NCBI GenBank assembly: GCA_022822785.1
Contig: JAJEAL010000132.1
Coordinates: 1-33,157 of the forward strand
Length of the DNA: 33,157 nt
From: Candidatus Poribacteria bacterium
GTDB taxonomy: Bacteria > Poribacteria > WGA-4E > PCPOR2b
Reading direction: 5' to 3'
Positions 31,062 through 33,157 of the stretch are shown here, one piece after another (the first letter of the stretch is position 1; each line of letters begins with the position of its first letter). The notes beneath the pieces were generated by a model. The model did no database searches, was not told the origin of the DNA, and was given only the letters and a program-made list of their open reading frames with translations. The position numbers and the translations under genes were made by a program.

Positions 31062-32867
31062 TCATTTCTTCTTAATCCACTCCTCACACCACTGATAGCG
31101 GTTCGGTATGAGTTCCTGCAGTGTTTTTCCCACTTGGTGACCACCCCAAATCGGCGTTCGTGCTCCTTCCCACTGATGCTCAATAGTCCAGTAGACAGCA
31201 ACAGTTTCCGCCGCATTTTCAAGATCACTATCCCTATAATAAGGAACATGGTCAAACCATATGGTATATGCCCCCGCCACATCCTTTTCTTTTGCCGCTA
31301 CAAACGCTCTTCCTTCAGGGGTGTTTACCCAGTCGTGAATGAACCCGTCACTATGAATGAAAGCTACTGCGTCTTGATGGGCATGCACAAGCTCGTGGAT
31401 AAAAACTGCCAACACTTCTATCGGTCTATTCCAGTTAATAGATCCACTGGCAAATACGGCAACAAGCCCCCTCGTATAATTTCCTGATGCTACAGTGATC
31501 GGTATTGATCCGAAATCAACATACAACAGATCATGCACCACCAAGTTCCGTTCAAGGAACTCACGGGCCTCTTCCGGCCATACCTGGCCGATCAGAATGT
31601 TGCCGGGGTTCCGTTGGGGGTCGCCGGGGTAATTCGGCACAATACCGTTTGCAAGCGCGGTGGGACGGGAGCGGTGCACGATCACTTCTTTGGGTTCAAA
31701 GTGATGTCGTTCAACACGAAGGTGCAGGGTGTCTCCCGGGACATTCAGGAAGCGGTAACGACCGTTTCGATCGGTGACGATGTGTTCTCCCTGTCGGGGG
31801 CCTGAAGCGATGGTGACGGTGACACCGGCTAGCGGTACTGAGTTGTTACGATCGGTTTCTCTCAGCTCAGTAATCCGCATCGTATACACCTGACCGACAA
31901 AGTCAGTGGGATCTGAGGTGGTGATAGTCTCACCGACATTCGCGGGTATCTCACCGGTATACTCAAAAAAGCGTACCGGCAGCGGAGCGCCTGACACGGT
32001 GCCGTGGAGAGCATGACTGCGGAAGGTATCGGCGAAGTCTCCTCCCCGTATCACATACTTACAGATGAAGATATGATCGGTGTTTTGATAGGGCTTCGCC
32101 TCCCCGCTCTCAAGCGGTGTGTGAGGCGGTACTACACGATACTGAAACGCACCTGATCGTGCGGTGGATGACAGGTGCGGTAGGGCACTGCCGTCACCGG
32201 CAACAACCACGGGAGGTGCTTTTGAGAACTCCACCCTGGTGTAGACGGTGTCACCGACATACGCGGTGTCAGTGATCGGTTCCGTGAAGTCAGGGTTCAG
32301 GTAATAGCTGATGTCAACCACCCTGACCGGCATGGTGTCCAATACCTCCGGAGGGTTACTGATCGTCCGGAAAAACCATGCTTTGTATTCCTTAGTGATT
32401 ACCCCTCTCAGTGAGAGGTACGCGGTCTCGGACGGTGCAACAACACGAAGATAGCCTGAAAACGAATCACCCTCTTTGCCGCCGAGCGTTAACCACATCC
32501 GGGTTAACGGTTCGGTATCCTCCGGCAGATCAGGAACAACGGTAATCTCCGTGGCTTTGTGTAAAAGATCAACCATCCTGCCGATACCGATACTGTCGGT
32601 CTCTATTACCGGATAAAGCGTATGGGTACTCACGTCAGGGTCATATATCTCCAGAACAACCTGTTTGGTCATACCGGCATCAGCCGGGTTAGCATTGTTC
32701 GGACCGATACGGACATCTATCCGATGTCCTCTCCTGCCGTGTATGTCGGTGAGGGTTGTTACCCTGATACTGTCAGGGGTTTCAAACACACCGTCACGAC
32801 TGCAACCGAGAATACTGAGTACCACGACAAAAAAAAGAGCGGCTGACCGTACACATGTTTGTAACAT
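31062..32867 (-). CDS. Lipoprotein with Ig-like/CarboxypepD_reg-like domains and C-terminal HExxH metallopeptidase
   Basis: The 601-residue protein has a lipobox LSILGC with the lipidated cysteine at C22, so it should be anchored to an outer or inner membrane. The middle contains beta-rich domains, including a carboxypeptidase-regulatory-like unit (about 340-400: VPLAGVTVTIASGP, TDRNGRYRFLNVPGDT). The C-terminus has HELVH (491-495) and ENAAE with E554 about 60 residues on, the arrangement of gluzincin-type zinc peptidases. Substrate is unknown. GGAG precedes the ATG at 32867. The gene stands alone on minus, convergent with the GH-like gene. It may process surface or environmental proteins. 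Confidence 0.8.
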   Translation of the reverse strand: MLQTCVRSAALFFVVVLSILGCSRDGVFETPDSIRVTTLTDIHGRRGHRIDVRIGPNNANPADAGMTKQVVLEIYDPDVSTHTLYPVIETDSIGIGRMVDLLHKATEITVVPDLPEDTEPLTRMWLTLGGKEGDSFSGYLRVVAPSETAYLSLRGVITKEYKAWFFRTISNPPEVLDTMPVRVVDISYYLNPDFTEPITDTAYVGDTVYTRVEFSKAPPVVVAGDGSALPHLSSTARSGAFQYRVVPPHTPLESGEAKPYQNTDHIFICKYVIRGGDFADTFRSHALHGTVSGAPLPVRFFEYTGEIPANVGETITTSDPTDFVGQVYTMRITELRETDRNNSVPLAGVTVTIASGPRQGEHIVTDRNGRYRFLNVPGDTLHLRVERHHFEPKEVIVHRSRPTALANGIVPNYPGDPQRNPGNILIGQVWPEEAREFLERNLVVHDLLYVDFGSIPITVASGNYTRGLVAVFASGSINWNRPIEVLAVFIHELVHAHQDAVAFIHSDGFIHDWVNTPEGRAFVAAKEKDVAGAYTIWFDHVPYYRDSDLENAAETVAVYWTIEHQWEGARTPIWGGHQVGKTLQELIPNRYQWCEEWIKKK

Positions 32868-32943
32868 TACATTCTCCGAATCTATAGTAGATTTTAGAAA
32901 TTAATACACTTTCAATGCACAACCAACCCCCTAAATCCCCCAC

Positions 32944-32961
32944 CCCCTCTGATAAGAGGGG
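32944..32961. repeat. CCCCTCT hairpin in a C/G-run noncoding repeat
   Basis: CCCCTCT and AGAGGGG pair across GATA, next to a CCCCCTAAATCCCC stretch and a later GCAGGGGACTT. The surroundings (32868-33130) hold no gene that I can support. Confidence 0.45.
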
Positions 32962-33130
32962 AAAGACAAGTTGCTTTGAATCCCGATTTATCGGAGGGAG
33001 TTGCAGGGGACTTCGGAAACTTCGAGTGGGTCGGGGTTGTCCGTTCCGAGACTAGGATTGGTAAATGTCTCTTGATTTCTCGTGTTTACTGTAGTTGATG
33101 CCTTGCATTTCGTGGTAGGTATAAAAAGGG

Positions 33131-33157
33131 AGAAACCGAGTTTTTGTCAAAAACTCG
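33131..33157. repeat. AGAAACCGAG hairpin repeat, copy 2 (cut by window edge)
   Basis: AGAAACCGAGTTTTT is followed by GTC and AAAAACTCG, the start of the inverse arm, before the window ends. The left arm equals that of the copy at 28996, extended by one T. Confidence 0.65.

Noticed and set aside
1-33157. CRISPR array, prophage or complete insertion sequence
   Set aside because: No regularly spaced direct repeats of CRISPR size, no phage structural genes and no transposase frame were seen.

Overview
The window looks like a fragment of an uncultivated Gram-negative bacterium, most likely Candidatus Poribacteria. This is inference from gene content. One secreted propeller protein ends in a FlgD-like tail with the NFPNPFNPETWIPY box common in that phylum. 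There are also a phytanoyl-CoA dioxygenase, TonB-like/DUF4159 proteins next to an ECF sigma domain, RraA-like, GHL10-like and sialidase-like catabolic proteins, a small membrane protein with DxxGG repeats, and several short palindromic noncoding repeats. No rRNA, tRNA or CRISPR array was seen, and no ribosomal-protein gene that would fix the taxonomy.

Layout. (1) 1-6467, minus strand, probably one operon read right to left: an EF-Tu paralogue with eroded GTPase motifs, an M20 metallopeptidase, an isochorismatase-family hydrolase, a secreted repeat (propeller-like) protein, a PPP-type phosphoesterase, and a CYTH triphosphatase-like protein cut by the left edge. (2) 6468-7239, intergenic: a 22-bp perfect palindrome, and a promoter/terminator pair on the plus strand that could bound an RNA of about 90 nt or an attenuated leader. 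(3) 7240-13012, plus strand: a secreted FG-GAP-type propeller, then an ECF sigma factor fused in frame to a membrane-anchored TonB-like/DUF4159 protein, followed by a tandem copy of the DUF4159 part alone. (4) 13069-16670, minus strand: a uridine-kinase-like P-loop protein, a predicted bis-heme b plus tri-heme c membrane cytochrome, and an HtrA/DegP-like protein that has lost all three catalytic triad residues. (5) 16863-22117, plus strand: a secreted jelly-roll-like protein, an NAD-dependent epimerase/dehydratase, a DUF433 antitoxin with only a stub of its DUF5615 toxin, two tandem paralogues of an unknown family, and a phytanoyl-CoA dioxygenase. (6) 22264-28629, minus strand: amidohydrolase, helical unknown, GHL10-like hydrolase, sialidase-like BNR protein (plus a decayed second copy), DxxGG-repeat membrane protein and RraA-like aldolase. 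(7) 28630-33157: an intergenic stretch with a MITE-like element, a GH32/43-like propeller on plus, and a lipoprotein with a C-terminal HExxH peptidase on minus.

Working together. Region 6 and the 29.5-kb gene look like carbohydrate or carboxylate catabolism (GHL10, BNR, GH-propeller, RraA, amidohydrolase). Regions 3 and 4 look like envelope functions (membrane-tethered sigma/TonB-like protein, pseudo-HtrA, membrane cytochrome). The most unusual items are the sigma-TM-DUF4159 fusion and its tandem copy, the triad-less HtrA, the EF-Tu paralogue with altered G3 and G4 motifs, and the two-part b/c cytochrome. Start codons were moved from the longest open frame wherever a Shine-Dalgarno sequence, signal peptide or family length supported a shorter start.
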